Shown: piece by piece, positions 48,457-60,000 of the stretch | How positions within the stretch are numbered: position 1 is the first letter of the stretch | Layout of the letters: the number at the start of each line of letters is the position of its first letter | From: Camarhynchus parvulus | Taxonomy: Eukaryota > Chordata > Aves > Passeriformes > Thraupidae | Assembly: GCF_901933205.1 (NCBI RefSeq) | Contig: NC_044572.1 | Span: forward strand, 63,336,965-63,400,964 | Length of the DNA stretch: 64,000 nucleotides | Direction of reading: 5' to 3' | Notes under the pieces: model-generated | The model's database searches: none | What the model was told of the DNA's origin: nothing | The model's input: only the letters and a program-made list of their open reading frames with translations | Made by a program: the position numbers and the translations under genes

Positions 48457-51400
48457 TTCACAACTTCTCTCACAGTGACCACGTGGCCACCACCTCTCTG
48501 CCACACCACATTCCCAGAGCTGGTGCTGCCCCAGGCCTCAGTGTGCAAGCTCTCCACAACTGGGATGGCACTGGAGGACTTATCCCATTGATCTCCAGTT
48601 TGCAAACACTGTTCCCAAATTGTAGGCACAGCATGCAGGCAATAACCGCCTCCTCCTCACCCACAGGAGCCCCAGCAGGCTGCAGCCAAGCTCATGTTGT
48701 GGCCATGCCATGGCAGGCTAATCCCCACACCTGCTCCAGCTGCTCACTGAAAATGTTTTTAATCTTTGCAGACTGGCAGCTGTTGCCCCCAGCCATCAAC
48801 AGCAGCCACATCTTGCTGCCATTCACATCAAGGCAGGGCAGAGATGCCACAACTATTGCCCAGGCACTGCCGCCGGGTGCAGCCGCAGAGAAGCCTAAGC
48901 TGGGGAAGCAGCCAAAGCCATCAAGCTCCAGCAGCACACCAAGGAGATGCTCCTTCTGTGCCTCCTCCTGCATGCAGGACTGGAGCTGGGTACAAAGGGG
49001 ATCTACCATGCTCCCTCTGCACTCTGCAACAGGATCTGCCTTGCACTCCCACCCTGCCCTTCCCACAGCACGAATGACCTGCCAGAAGCATCAAGGGGCT
49101 ACAAGGGTGGCGTAGGGGTAAGAGAGTCTGGTCTTCCTCTGATACACCAAGCAGCTGCTTGACATGATGCACAGGGGAGATTTGTGCATGGAATGATGTC
49201 TGCGCAAGTGTGGAGGGGAGAATCCATCTCACCACCAGGGATGTCTCCTTCCCTTAGTTCAGTCTGGACCTACAGCTACAGCTGTTATGCTTTGTGGGGA
49301 TAGCAGTACAGCACAATTAGATACTTTGCAACCTTATCACATAAGCTCTTTACGGGCATGCACACATGTCAGACAAAGGGCTGTAGGTGGCCCACCTTGC
49401 TCAGGAGGAGGCAGCTGAGATGCTGGCCTCTGAGTGCTCTGCCCTGGCTCATCTCTACCACTGAGACCCAGCTCACTAATCCTTACAATGCTCCTTACAG
49501 CTCTGCAGCCTTCAGAGCAGCTCTGTCCAGAGAGACCAGCTGAGGGGCTGGCAGCACCCACCTGGGTGAATTTCAAGGAGAATGCTGCACTTTGGATTCA
49601 CATAGGAAAGGCAGGAGAGCAGCCACATACACACACCCTGCTCCTCCTATGGCTCCTCCAGGCTTCAGGAGCTGGCCTGAAATAACAACACAACTCATTT
49701 TTCTTTGACATTCCCAAACGGAGGAAACAGGAAGAGCAGCCAAGCAATAGGAAGAACCAGAGAAGGCCATCACATATTTATTTGTCATGAATTATGCTTA
49801 GGAGAGCAATAGGCCCAACAGGCTATCACTCATCAAAGCAGGTTTTTGCTGTGTGTCAGAGCACTGCACTACACAGAAGCATTAACTGGACACCGGAAGG
49901 AGAGAGGTCTCTGCTGCTCCTCCCTTTCAACCCCTCTCCAATTTCATTATTCTTCTCACATTGTCTCTTAAGACTGTCTCTTGGAAAGATAAATATTTTT
50001 TTTACTGCACAGGACAGGATGATACTCTAGGACCTAACAGGAAAACCCCTACCGAACACAAATGTGCATCTGGTAAGAAATTTCTCTGCTAAACTTTGGA
50101 TGAAGCACACAAAATCAAACATGTGCAGACCTCCTCAGTTCCTTGTCAGAGAGAAAACACGTTGGCAGTGGGATGTGCTAATGCAAACCCATGTGCTCTG
50201 GGCCCTGGCAGCACAGGCTCAGAGCTGCAGCTCCTGGTGCTGGCCTCTGAAGACCTGTAATTCTGTTAGGAAGGCAGCAGGACTCTGAAAAAGTCTGGCA
50301 CTTTATTCCTGAATGGTTTCCTTGATGAGAAATCTGCACACATAATGAGACCAAAAGTGTCTCCACTCATGGGCTGTTCCTGGGAAGATGTGCTGCTCCT
50401 GTGAGACCAGGCTGATGGTGACAGCCCAGATACACAGGGCTGGGCTCTGCCACTGAAAGTGAGGGGACAGCACTTACTCTAAGGTAAGCATTCTCCAACA
50501 AGGTTTGGGATGGAAACAGGTTTGCATTTTGTAGATGGAGAGGCAGTAATACTTTTGGAAGAAGCATTGATATCTGCAACTGAAATAAACCCAGCCAGTG
50601 AAGCTGATTTGAAAGCCTTGACACCTAAAGCATAGACACCTAAGTGCGCTCTTCTGGGTGCTTCTGTTGCTGCCCTGGCTTCTCACACCACAGGCTTGTG
50701 TCACATAGCCCTGCAACCAAAAGACGTGTGTTTGGTGCTGCAGTATCCTCTCACACAGGGAATAGCCGTGAGAAACGCTCTGTTACAGGGAGACTGAGCA
50801 GCACCACCTTTCTTCCTCCTAGTGTCAGTAACAAACAGCAGAGAGCTGCCAATGGAACAAAGATATCACCCTTGCAGAGATGCAAAAAGAATCACAGGCA
50901 TGACCCAATTTTCCCTGCACCTTACCACCCCGGAAACACTCTTTGAAGGGGTTAGCCCACCCACTGTAGTATTTCTGCTAATGACTCACAAAATCCCACA
51001 CGAGTCCGATACCATTTGCTTGATAAAACCAGCTGCCAAAATGAAACTATACATTTGCTGCTCGAAAAAACAGGGGAGAGATAAAAAAAAAAAAACAAAC
51101 CCAGACATAAAACCAACAAGATAAACCCCTACTAGTTGTTAGTAGTGAAGTAGTGGAACATGAAATTCAGAGTGCATGGTGCAAGAACAAGGGAGATGGT
51201 TGCACACAGACCCTCTGCAGACAGGGGTATGAAAGGGCTCTGCTACCAAGAATTCGCCTTCTTCTGTGTTACAACTTACACAGATGTTCACATAATTTCT
51301 TGCATGTGGACAGCAAAAGCAGCACTAGGTTCAAGAATGTGATGGTCTGTATGCTAAGGATAAGAAAAGAAAACTTTCAATGCGTATCCAATGTAGCCAA

Positions 51401-52859
51401 ACTGTTCCCAAATGCCCTCAAAGGACTCTGAATGAAGTCAATGACAAAATTCAGACAGGACTTCACAGCACTCTTTCTTCCTTTCATTTAAAAATATAAA
51501 TTAAATTGCACTGAAGAATCTTAGGAGATTCAGGAGCATGAAACATATTGGAGCATCACGGTGTTCACTCACCATTGCAAAACATTAACTAAACTTGATC
51601 TGAAAAATGTTTTGACTATTTATAGAGAAGCCAAGGGAAAAAAGACAAAAAGAAGATGGTTTCTGGGCTGCTGGGTTTTTGGTTGGTGGTTTTTTTAGGG
51701 TTGTTTTTTTTTTGGTTTTTTTTTGGCAGACTTTATTTGCAAGCAGCCAAACTCCCTTCTGCTTCTGAAAGACAAACTAACAGAGCACTGAGGTCACAGG
51801 AAGAGAGTACTTAATGTTGTGCTTGAATTAGGGACAGCTTTTTACCAGGTGTTTGACCAAAACACACCAAACTCCAGCTCAAGCCCTGCCCTACCAAGAA
51901 ATGCTGCTTAAATGCTGCCTTACAGAGAGATATTCCTATCAGGCTTCTCCTGAGCAGCCCTGGTAGGACTCCAGGCCAAACCCTACTGCAGGTTAAAGGC
52001 TGACATTTCATTCACTTCAAGGGATGCAGGGTCATGACACAGGAAATTAAAACACCCTGCACTTCTTTTGGGTGCCCAGCACCCCTCAGGATGGAGCTGT
52101 CAGACAGCTCCAAAGAACCAGGAAGGGATGCTGCTGCAAATTCACTCTTGTAACAAGTAACAGAATTTTAAATTTGGTCCAGTTTCATAGCAGAAAATAG
52201 ATAAAGTTTATGTCCAAATAGGTGGCAGGAGAGAGCATGCAGCAGGGGAAGGCCAGTGCCAAAAAATTCCAATTAATTTCATTTAGGGTTTTAGTTGTTT
52301 TTTTCAATTTGACATATGAAAAGAATTCCTGAAGTGAACTAAAACTTACATAAGTAAAAAGGCAGGTAAGGCAATTTCAGAGGTACCTTATAGCAACACC
52401 TAAAAAGCATGCATGTCTCTCCCAACATAAAACAGGCTGCAAAGGGCACCAAGAGTCTGTTTGCACGCTGTCCTCCCTAGAATAGCTTTAATATCACCAG
52501 AAACCTCAAGTATGCTCCCACCTTCCTTCTCAGCTGGGCAGAACAACAGGTCCTAAGAACTGCTATTGGTTCAATGAACTCAAAGGCTGTGGAACTGCAC
52601 CATAAGCTGCCTGCAGCATGCTGCCCTCCCCCGTATATTGCTCTAATGATCTGAGCACAAGAACTCTGTGTCACCTCCAAGTCCTGACATTTCCTCAAGC
52701 AAAGAGTAACAAAGAATGAAGTAAGACAGCAGAAGGGAGTTACTCTGGAAAGCTGAGCAGCACCAAACAAAACTGCTAATGTTCTTTTGGCAAAGCAAAA
52801 GATTTGTATAACACTTTTTCCTCCTACTGAATGCATTTACTCTTAAAAATCGATTTCCT
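48457..52859. other. Intronic block, no confirmed gene
   Basis: A 230-codon plus frame (48423-49115) crosses GC-rich sequence with no domain. A T/G low-complexity tract (51672-51726) and an A13 run (51083-51095) are present. GACACCTAA recurs at about 50634, possibly another scrap of the TTAGGCACC-type repeat. Confidence 0.45.
51672..51726. repeat. T/G-rich low-complexity tract
   Basis: T-runs broken by GG or GGG for about 55 bp. Confidence 0.85.
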
Positions 52860-53110
52860 CTGACACTATTTATTGCTGCACATTATTCGGTGGTTCGAAG
52901 AAACTGCATGGAAAATCACAACGTTACGCTTGTTAAATTGACCCTACAGGGTCACTCCACCAGTGCATGCATCATCCCAAGAGGCAAGCCTGCCAAAGTC
53001 ATGCTGTGCATATCATCACTAAACCCAAGACGAAATGCAAATTTGGCTGTATCATAGCTGATTTGCATAGCTTTCCATTGGGCTTGTACAACCTTTACTG
53101 CAAAATGCCA
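52860..53110. promoter_or_regulatory. Candidate enhancer: nuclear-receptor palindrome and twin POU octamers
   Basis: TGACCCTACAGGGTCA at 52939-52954 is a perfect inverted pair of AGGGTCA half-sites in everted order. About 80 bp on, ATGCAAAT (53035-53042) and ATTTGCAT (53061-53068) are perfect POU octamers in opposite orientation. CpG-containing words (TATTCGGTGGTTCG, AACGTTACGC) precede them. The density is high for intron DNA. Occupancy and conservation are untested. Confidence 0.4.
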
Positions 53111-54089
53111 ATTTACTTCACTTTCCTACAGCTTATTGCCAGTGTGATGTACTCACAGCTTTTATGCAAGGCAGACTTAGTGGTTAAAACATTAAAAGAG
53201 ATAATGAAATGCCTTTTGGAAATGGAACATAGCCTTCAACTTAATGACATACGGCACAGAACTTTGACTGGGACACAGAAATGTTAACGCCCCTTTTCAG
53301 AAGTGCAGACTCTCTTTCTCTCTTACATGTGAGAGCTGCACAGCTTTTTCTGCTTTTTATCTGATCTGCAAAAGCAGAACTATTTGCTTGCAAACTATGA
53401 AGGGCCTGAATCCAGTTACTGAGTACACATTTCCCTCACACTGATATCAGAATGGATGGCTGCCAGTTTAGTGTCTTGGCTGGCATTCAAACATGCTGAT
53501 TGCTGAGCCTCCTTGGATTCTGCGTTCATGATTAAAAAAAAAAAAAAAAGAGAGGGAAGGAAAAAAATCCCCAAACACAAAACAAACTATCCACAAACAT
53601 TTCTGACATGCTATTGGGCTAATTTTCCCTCTCTCCTCTTTTGTAAGCTCAGTCTCTGGAAGTAAAAGCATGTAAGTAGCACTCTCTGTCAAGAGAAGCA
53701 AATAGGGAGTTTGGACTTTATCTCCAAAGCTACGGTACAGCGATCATTAGATTCTTCCTAGCCAAGAAATTTTCACACATGTAGCAGGGGCCAGCCCTCA
53801 TTAAAGTCAGCAGCAGAGAAAAAGATCTGTTTACACTTCTGTATCCTCACTTGAAAAAATGGAGAAAAAAGCAAGAGAATGAAGAGCTTGAAATGCTCTG
53901 AGACTGATGTCACAGCCAAGTGACAGGGAACAGAGAGGTTCCTTGCCTTACACAGACCTATTTTTTCCTTCTTTTTTCTTCACTACTTACTACCAAAATC
54001 CACCACGTTGAAAGGCAAGCCAAGAACTCCTTGAATCCCCTCTTCTGAGCTCCCAAATACCTCATCTCTGGACACACTGCTCGGCATGG
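53111..54089. other. Intronic block, no gene seen
   Basis: An A16 run at 53534-53549 is the only notable feature. Confidence 0.5.
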
Positions 54090-54270
54090 CTGGTGCTGTG
54101 CAAGCCCTGCTTTCTCTGGCACGGCAGCAGACGCTGTAGATCAGACCACTCAGACATTTCAATTGAACTTGACAGGTGTTTGTTAATAGGCTCTACAATA
54201 CGTTTGGGAAGGGCCGCCTGGAATTGTAAAATGCTTTATTACAACAGTTTAACAAGCCCAGTGCACACAG
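54090..54270. promoter_or_regulatory. Candidate regulatory block
   Basis: Holds CAATTG, TTGACAGGTG (a TALE-homeodomain word joined to an E-box), the forkhead-like TGTTTGTTAA at 54177-54186 and CpG words (ATACGTTTGG, GGGCCGCC). Inference from motif density only. Confidence 0.28.
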
Positions 54271-54862
54271 TTCAGTGTATTATTTTGTAAGGCTGTAAAT
54301 GTAAGTGACCAAAATCTGAACTGTATGGCAATATACATGTAGCCTATAACTAACCCAATTAATGGCAAATGAAGTCATACAGTATCTGTACAACTGGAGC
54401 TGATCCTGACAGGTCAATCTGGGAGCCTTTCTGCTCCTTGCAGAATCTGTCATCCATATATTAACACAATTCACAGAAACCAGGTATATCTATTCGGTGA
54501 TAACTCCTTGGACTAATTATTAGAAAATTCAATTTATGCTAATTTGCCTGAGGGTGGGGGGAGCATAAAATTAACTTGACACATTTATTTAACTTTTTAC
54601 AGTATTATTATTACTTAAAAGTTATGACAGCAGTGTGCCCAGAGGCCCCAGTCAGGATCGGAATCCCACTGTGCTCAGCATCCCACGGCGTGTGCGTGAA
54701 TTTCCTCCCAGCATAATTTCAAGGAAAAGGCCCCGTCCCTGGGTAGTGGTTTGCCCAAACTGTTATGCAAGTGTTTGCCCTCAAGACAGGGAGCAAGGCC
54801 ATGGAAATAAAAGGCACAAGTGATGTAGGTGCCTTAAGCCACCACATCCTACCATGCATGAG
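54271..54862. other. Intronic block, no gene seen
   Basis: AT-rich with TAATTATTAG-type homeobox words near 54513. Nothing else was recognised. Confidence 0.45.
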
Positions 54863-54997
54863 CAGCACTCACCAAAAACATTCCTATTTTTGAAGAAGGC
54901 AACTGTTGAGTCACTTTGGTTTTTACTATTAAACACATCAACCCAAGCAAGCCCTTTTCTCTACTGCTGTGTTTGCTTGCTTCTATTTTATAAACAG
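54863..54997 (+). repeat. Copy A of a diverged local duplication
   Basis: Aligns by eye over about 135 bp with 56273-56409, at roughly two-thirds identity. Shared words in order are CACCAAAAA, GAAGAA, TTGAGTCAC, GTTTTT, ACATCAA, TTGCTTCTAT, TTAT and AACAG. The resemblance stops at AACAG in both copies. It contains a perfect AP-1 word, TGAGTCA, at 54907-54913. Confidence 0.6.
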
Positions 54998-56272
54998 ATC
55001 CTCATCCAACGAATGAAAAAAAAAATCCCACACGGGGTAAAAGGCCTCAGAAAAGAAAAAAGATACATGTCAGTAACTGATGCAGGGAATTGCCAAAATC
55101 TCACCTCTTATTTTAGATGCACAATGTGCAACAACACATTTTTTCATTGCAGTGAACTTTGAAATACCCTTTGAAGGATATCTGCCTCAGAGAAGCAGCT
55201 AGCTGTTCCACCTGTCTTCATTTCTGGATGTACAAATGCCAAGCCTGAAAGGTCACCATTTGGACAATCATAACAACTGATTATCCTTGTCTAAGTTGGC
55301 CTTTTTATTTATATTCTATATGCTTAACCTCATTGAACAACTATACTATCATATTAATCAACATGCTATCATCATGTTAACTGAAACAAATTCAAATATT
55401 TTACAATATTTCATCAGAAGTAGGGAAAATAGAAACTTTTCTGAGTTGGGCCTTAAAATTAAACTACTCAGAGTACTGGCCAGTACTAAGTACACAAAGG
55501 AGTGAAAAAAGAATTGCTGAGAAAGGGAATGGTGCCTTCAGGAGTCATTAGAAGACTATCAGAAGACCATCTCTTCCTCTGGCTCTTTGGCAATGTTTTA
55601 GAAACAAGGCTTCCATACTGTATGCTCTTAGTGTTTGCTGGGGCTAAAGGGCACCACACAAAAGTCAGCACGGTCTAACTTTCAAGAAGCCTCAGAGGCT
55701 CCTGAGCTCAGGGGCAGAGATGTCAGCAAGCACGCTCAGCTCCCCAGTCTTCCTCACACCCCAAAAAGAGCTGAGATTAGCCCACACAAGCAAAGAAAAA
55801 ATAGAAACATCAGAAAAACATTCACTTGAGCGGACTGTCCTAACAGCCCTCTTTTAGGTCTGCATTTCAGCTGGGGTGAAAGCAAGAACACTCACCTTTA
55901 AGGCTGCTGCTCCTCCACAGCTAACTTGTCCCTCTGTGCCCAAACACTACAAAGACCCTGGAGCAAATTTAAACCAAACTCACACACTGGTGTAGCAGAT
56001 GGAGTTAAGTCTTCTCCAGAACTGCAGGAGCCTATTTCAAAATGTGAGTTTGGTTAATGAGTCTTCTGCTAACCTTCTACTTTCCTCTGCTTCTCTTTCT
56101 GCTGAAGTTCATTGGAGCTGTTTCAGGGTTCAATTAAATATGTCAAGCTTTTTACATGCAGCTTCAACCTTGCAGCACAAAGTGACATGGAGGCAGATGA
56201 AAGAAAAAGACTCTCTGGTTTAGCCACACACAAATTCAGTGTATTTTGCATATCACTCCTGAAACAAACTGG
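54998..56272. other. Intronic spacer between the two duplicated segments
   Basis: AT-rich, no gene or known repeat. The flanks of the two copies do not resemble each other clearly. Confidence 0.45.
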
Positions 56273-56409
56273 CAGCCCACACCAAAAAGACTTCTGTCTG
56301 GGAAGAAAGTGACATTTGAGTCACCTTTGTTTTTCTCATTAGATATGAAGACATCAAACATTCCCCTCCTGTCTAATGGCTCCTTTTTTTGCTTCTATCT
56401 TATGAACAG
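56273..56409 (+). repeat. Copy B of a diverged local duplication
   Basis: Partner of 54863-54997, in the same orientation, about 1.4 kb away. The AP-1 word TGAGTCA is kept at 56317-56323. The 3' end, TTTTTTTGCTTCTATCTTATGAACAG, resembles a plus-strand splice acceptor, as does the end of copy A, so exon-edge duplication is one alternative to an unknown repeat family. Confidence 0.6.
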
Positions 56410-59400
56410 GGCACATATTTCTGTAGTCCTTTAGAGCACTGCCTGCTTGACTCAGCACTGTGACATCTTGTGGTGTGTGTAGATTGTCCCACCCTGATGA
56501 AGTGTGCAAGGTGCCCCCCGTGGCTGAGCTGCCATCCTGGCAGGATGCTGCACCACTCTAGCTGTTAATACCAGAAGGGTACATAAGGAACAGGTCTGTG
56601 AAAAGCTGCTCCTGCCACCAGCAGAAAGCACCAGCTTTGCTCGCTGCTACCCATCCCCCTTCACACTGCCACATTCTGCTAAAGAAGAGGCTTCTGAACT
56701 CTGTCAATTTTTGCCCTCCAGGCCACACAGTGCCTTTGCCAGAGCTGTGAGTGAGACACCTTTGGTTAGATTATGCAGCGAGACAAACATCTTGGAAGGG
56801 GGAATTTAGTCCTTTTAGCCTTTTACTCCTATTACTGGCTGGTTCTGTTCTTTTTAATTCCCAAAATAACAACAACATCTATTGTTTGACAACAGGCCTT
56901 TATCAGGTTAAAAAAAAAAAATCAAATTAACCTGCTTACTTCAAAGCCATGCTCTCTTAATTTTAGCTGGCACATCATGAAAAAAATGGTCTAGAACTAA
57001 CCTCAAACAGTCATCTGGAGAAAAACAACATATTTTCCCATGTCATCACCACTATAGCACATACTAACCACAACTATTCAGCCTGTCAATTTTCAGTTTA
57101 TATTATGATAACTTTACCTAAAAGCATTTCATGGTTCAAAAACAGTAAGTGCAATGCCAAGGAAACATTTGCTGAACTGACGAGCGTGGCATCACTGGTG
57201 TGAGGAATATGCTTTCTGCAAAATGGGAAGCAGAGTAAAAAAGAGATTTCACTGGGAACAACAGACTTTTCAGAAATTCCCCAAAACAGTGCCTCAGGTT
57301 GGCTTAATCCCATAATCTAGCTTTAGTTTGGTCCTCAGGGGTGAATTTCCCACAAAAATCTCCAAGAACTGTGATGAATGGGAAAAGGAACATATGAATC
57401 TTTTTCACTTGCACTGGTATTTCCACTGCCACACACAGGAAGGTTTTTCACATCTACTGAGTATTTAAGAGAGGTAAGAAAATACAGATTCATGCAAGTC
57501 TGGACAGGGGACTATATGAAAGGCACAAACCCAATGCATTTTAGAAGGACTTTTGGCTGTGCTATCCCCATAATTCACAAGGAACTAAGCACCACACAGT
57601 CTTTGGTTACTTTCCTCATTTTATGGAGGACAACGCAAATCTCTCATAAATGAATCAGTGTGGTTCAAATTCTACACTAAAACCCCTCAACTTTGACAAT
57701 CATGCCCACACTCAGGCTTCAAAAACATTCTCATGTTACAACACTGCCAGTGTCATCACTCCAGAATCAAATGAGAAGTTGCTGCATAACTTCCCAGTGA
57801 TCCAGAGCAAGGAGAGGATTGTTGAAACAGCAAGAACTGGAGCTGTATGCTTAGGTAGGGACAGCAAACCAAGTGAAAAAACCCAAACCAAATAAAAACA
57901 AACAGAAACCCCTTGAGAAGCCTAGAAAAACACTGCAGGCTATGCTACTACTCTCTTCCTTGTAGTGATTTGCCCAAAGCTAGGCCATGGTGACACCATG
58001 CAGGTTTCCATAATAAATTAATTGGTAGCTTTGCTTTTGTGGGCTGCAAGAGCAGCCCAAGCCACTTTACTTTGTGACTTCCTAAGGTGCAACTTAGACA
58101 CTCCAGGGCAGCTTTACTCCTAGGGATGAGCAGGAATGCATTTCCCCTTCTTGGTTTTGGTGGGAGACACGCTGAAGGTGAGGCATTCCCCCCAAGGACA
58201 ACCAATTTCAATGTTGGCTGGACTGTAATTCCTTTAAAGAGCCATTGTTAAGCCAGGCATTGTTCCCTGTTCCTCGCTTTTTATGGATTAGGAAGGATGC
58301 TGTTCCTGTGTGTCCTCTCTGGACAGACCTTCTGTCTAGAAAGAAGTAAGAAATAGTGAGAAAGGGGGAAGGAAAATGGGTAGAACCCTGTAAGCGAGCT
58401 TTTGTTTATTTCAGAAGTGAGCAGTTATCTGGCTGCAGTGCCCCACACCCAAGCCTTACAGCCTGAAACAGAAGTTTGAGCAGATCTTCCATGAACTCAC
58501 AGTGAGTCTGAGATAGACCACATCCAGTGCTCAAAAACACACAGCTGAGCCCCTCCACTGCTCCTACAGCAATTCCTGTCAGTGAATGTACTGCTGATAA
58601 AGGCAGGACTGTGTGGTGCCCAGGCACTGCTGCTGTTAGCTGTATCTGCCCCTCATCCCATGGAAGCTTTAAGGGAGCCACTAGGTGAAAAGCAGTAGCA
58701 CTGCAAGTTGTGTGCACCCACTCAATAAACTAACAGCCATTGTTTATGCAGGTATTGCAGTTCAGCAGTTGTACTACGGAATTCCACAAAGTATGAGACT
58801 TCCTTAATTTAGAAAAGCTGCATACTATATCAACTACTGAAAATCTTGGTGTGCAGCAGAAAATGTTTTGAGTCAACAGTCTCAAAAGTGTATTTTTGTT
58901 TGATTTTACAGCATGTTTGATGTTTTCAAGATGAGACTTAAGGAAATGTAGTATCAGATTTGAAATCTTCTCTGTTGAATCTTTTTTTATTTTCAGACTA
59001 TGCAACATGCTTTAGTTGATTTTTTTAAAAAATGAAAATCAAAAAACCATGCTTCACCATTGAGGCTTTATCATACCCACAGTCCTTACACATGTACCTA
59101 ACTTTCAATCAGTCAAACCAACTACAGTCAAAAAGACAAGAGGGTGTTAAAAAGGTAAGTGTGCCCTGAAGTGCTGTCCTGAACAAAAACTAGACACAAC
59201 TATGTATTAGGTGTCTCTAAAATAGGTCTTTCATGTCTAGTAAGTACAGATTGCAATTTACGTTGTGTATCAAAGGGTAGGTAAGAGCTACATGTCTTGA
59301 GGAAGGAAACTGAACAGAGAAGAACTGAAAGCCTCTGGGCATAAGATGTGATTGTTTTATTAGAAGGCAGATTATCACATAGAGGCCAAGGATAAAGTTG

Positions 59401-59899
59401 AAACTTGAAAGAAATGTGAGTCAGGGAAGCTGTTCCAGATGGCAGAGCCATGTGGGATGTGACTACACCATCTACTGTGGAAATAAAAAGGAAGAAATGA
59501 AAACTAAGTGTTGCGAGAGCATATAGGACTGACAGTAAAATAGGAAAGAACTGAGAGCAGTAGAAGGAAATTAAAGGCAGAGTGATGAAATGAGTCCTTC
59601 AGAAAATCTGAAGTGCAGCAACACCACTTCAATCAGCCAATACAAAAAAGGCTCAGTCACACTGCTTCAGATAAACCCAAACATCTCAGAGTGTCAGTGC
59701 CTGTCCAGAGCACATTTTCTCTGCTTTTGGGTTTGACATATCATGTGGGCAGCTTCTCTAGAGAATCTCCAAGCATACACTGAAGGAACAGTCAATTACC
59801 AGTATATCCACTTACTGCTGATTCCATCCCTAGTGTTATAGCCAACATCACAAGTGAGTTAGACAGAATTATGTAAGATAGTATCTTGGGCAACTTAAG
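56410..59899. other. Intronic block, no gene seen
   Basis: Short ORFs without domains. A small hairpin, GGGCTGC...GCAGCCC, occurs near 58040. No repeat family was recognised with confidence. Confidence 0.45.
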
Positions 59900-60000
59900 G
59901 GAATTTTTAAAAAGTGAAAATTAGGCTGAATGTTATAAGACTTGTTAACAAGTCCTTGAGGGAAGTGGAGGAAACCATGAGGTCTGGACACTGGGAACTT
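59900..60000 (+). mobile_element. Possible CR1-type LINE scrap, sense on plus strand
   Basis: AAAATTAGGCTGAATGTTAT followed by TTAACA and CTTGAGGGAAGTGGAGGAA resembles the 3' end of old CR1-like elements in sense orientation, with an internal deletion. It is short and diverged, so the call is tentative. Confidence 0.35.

Noticed and set aside
48423..49115. 230-codon plus-strand frame with a leucine-rich start like a signal peptide
   Set aside because: The leucine-rich start comes from a 12-bp tandem repeat. The rest is Ser/Pro/His-rich without domain or homologue I can recall, and antisense frames are open too.
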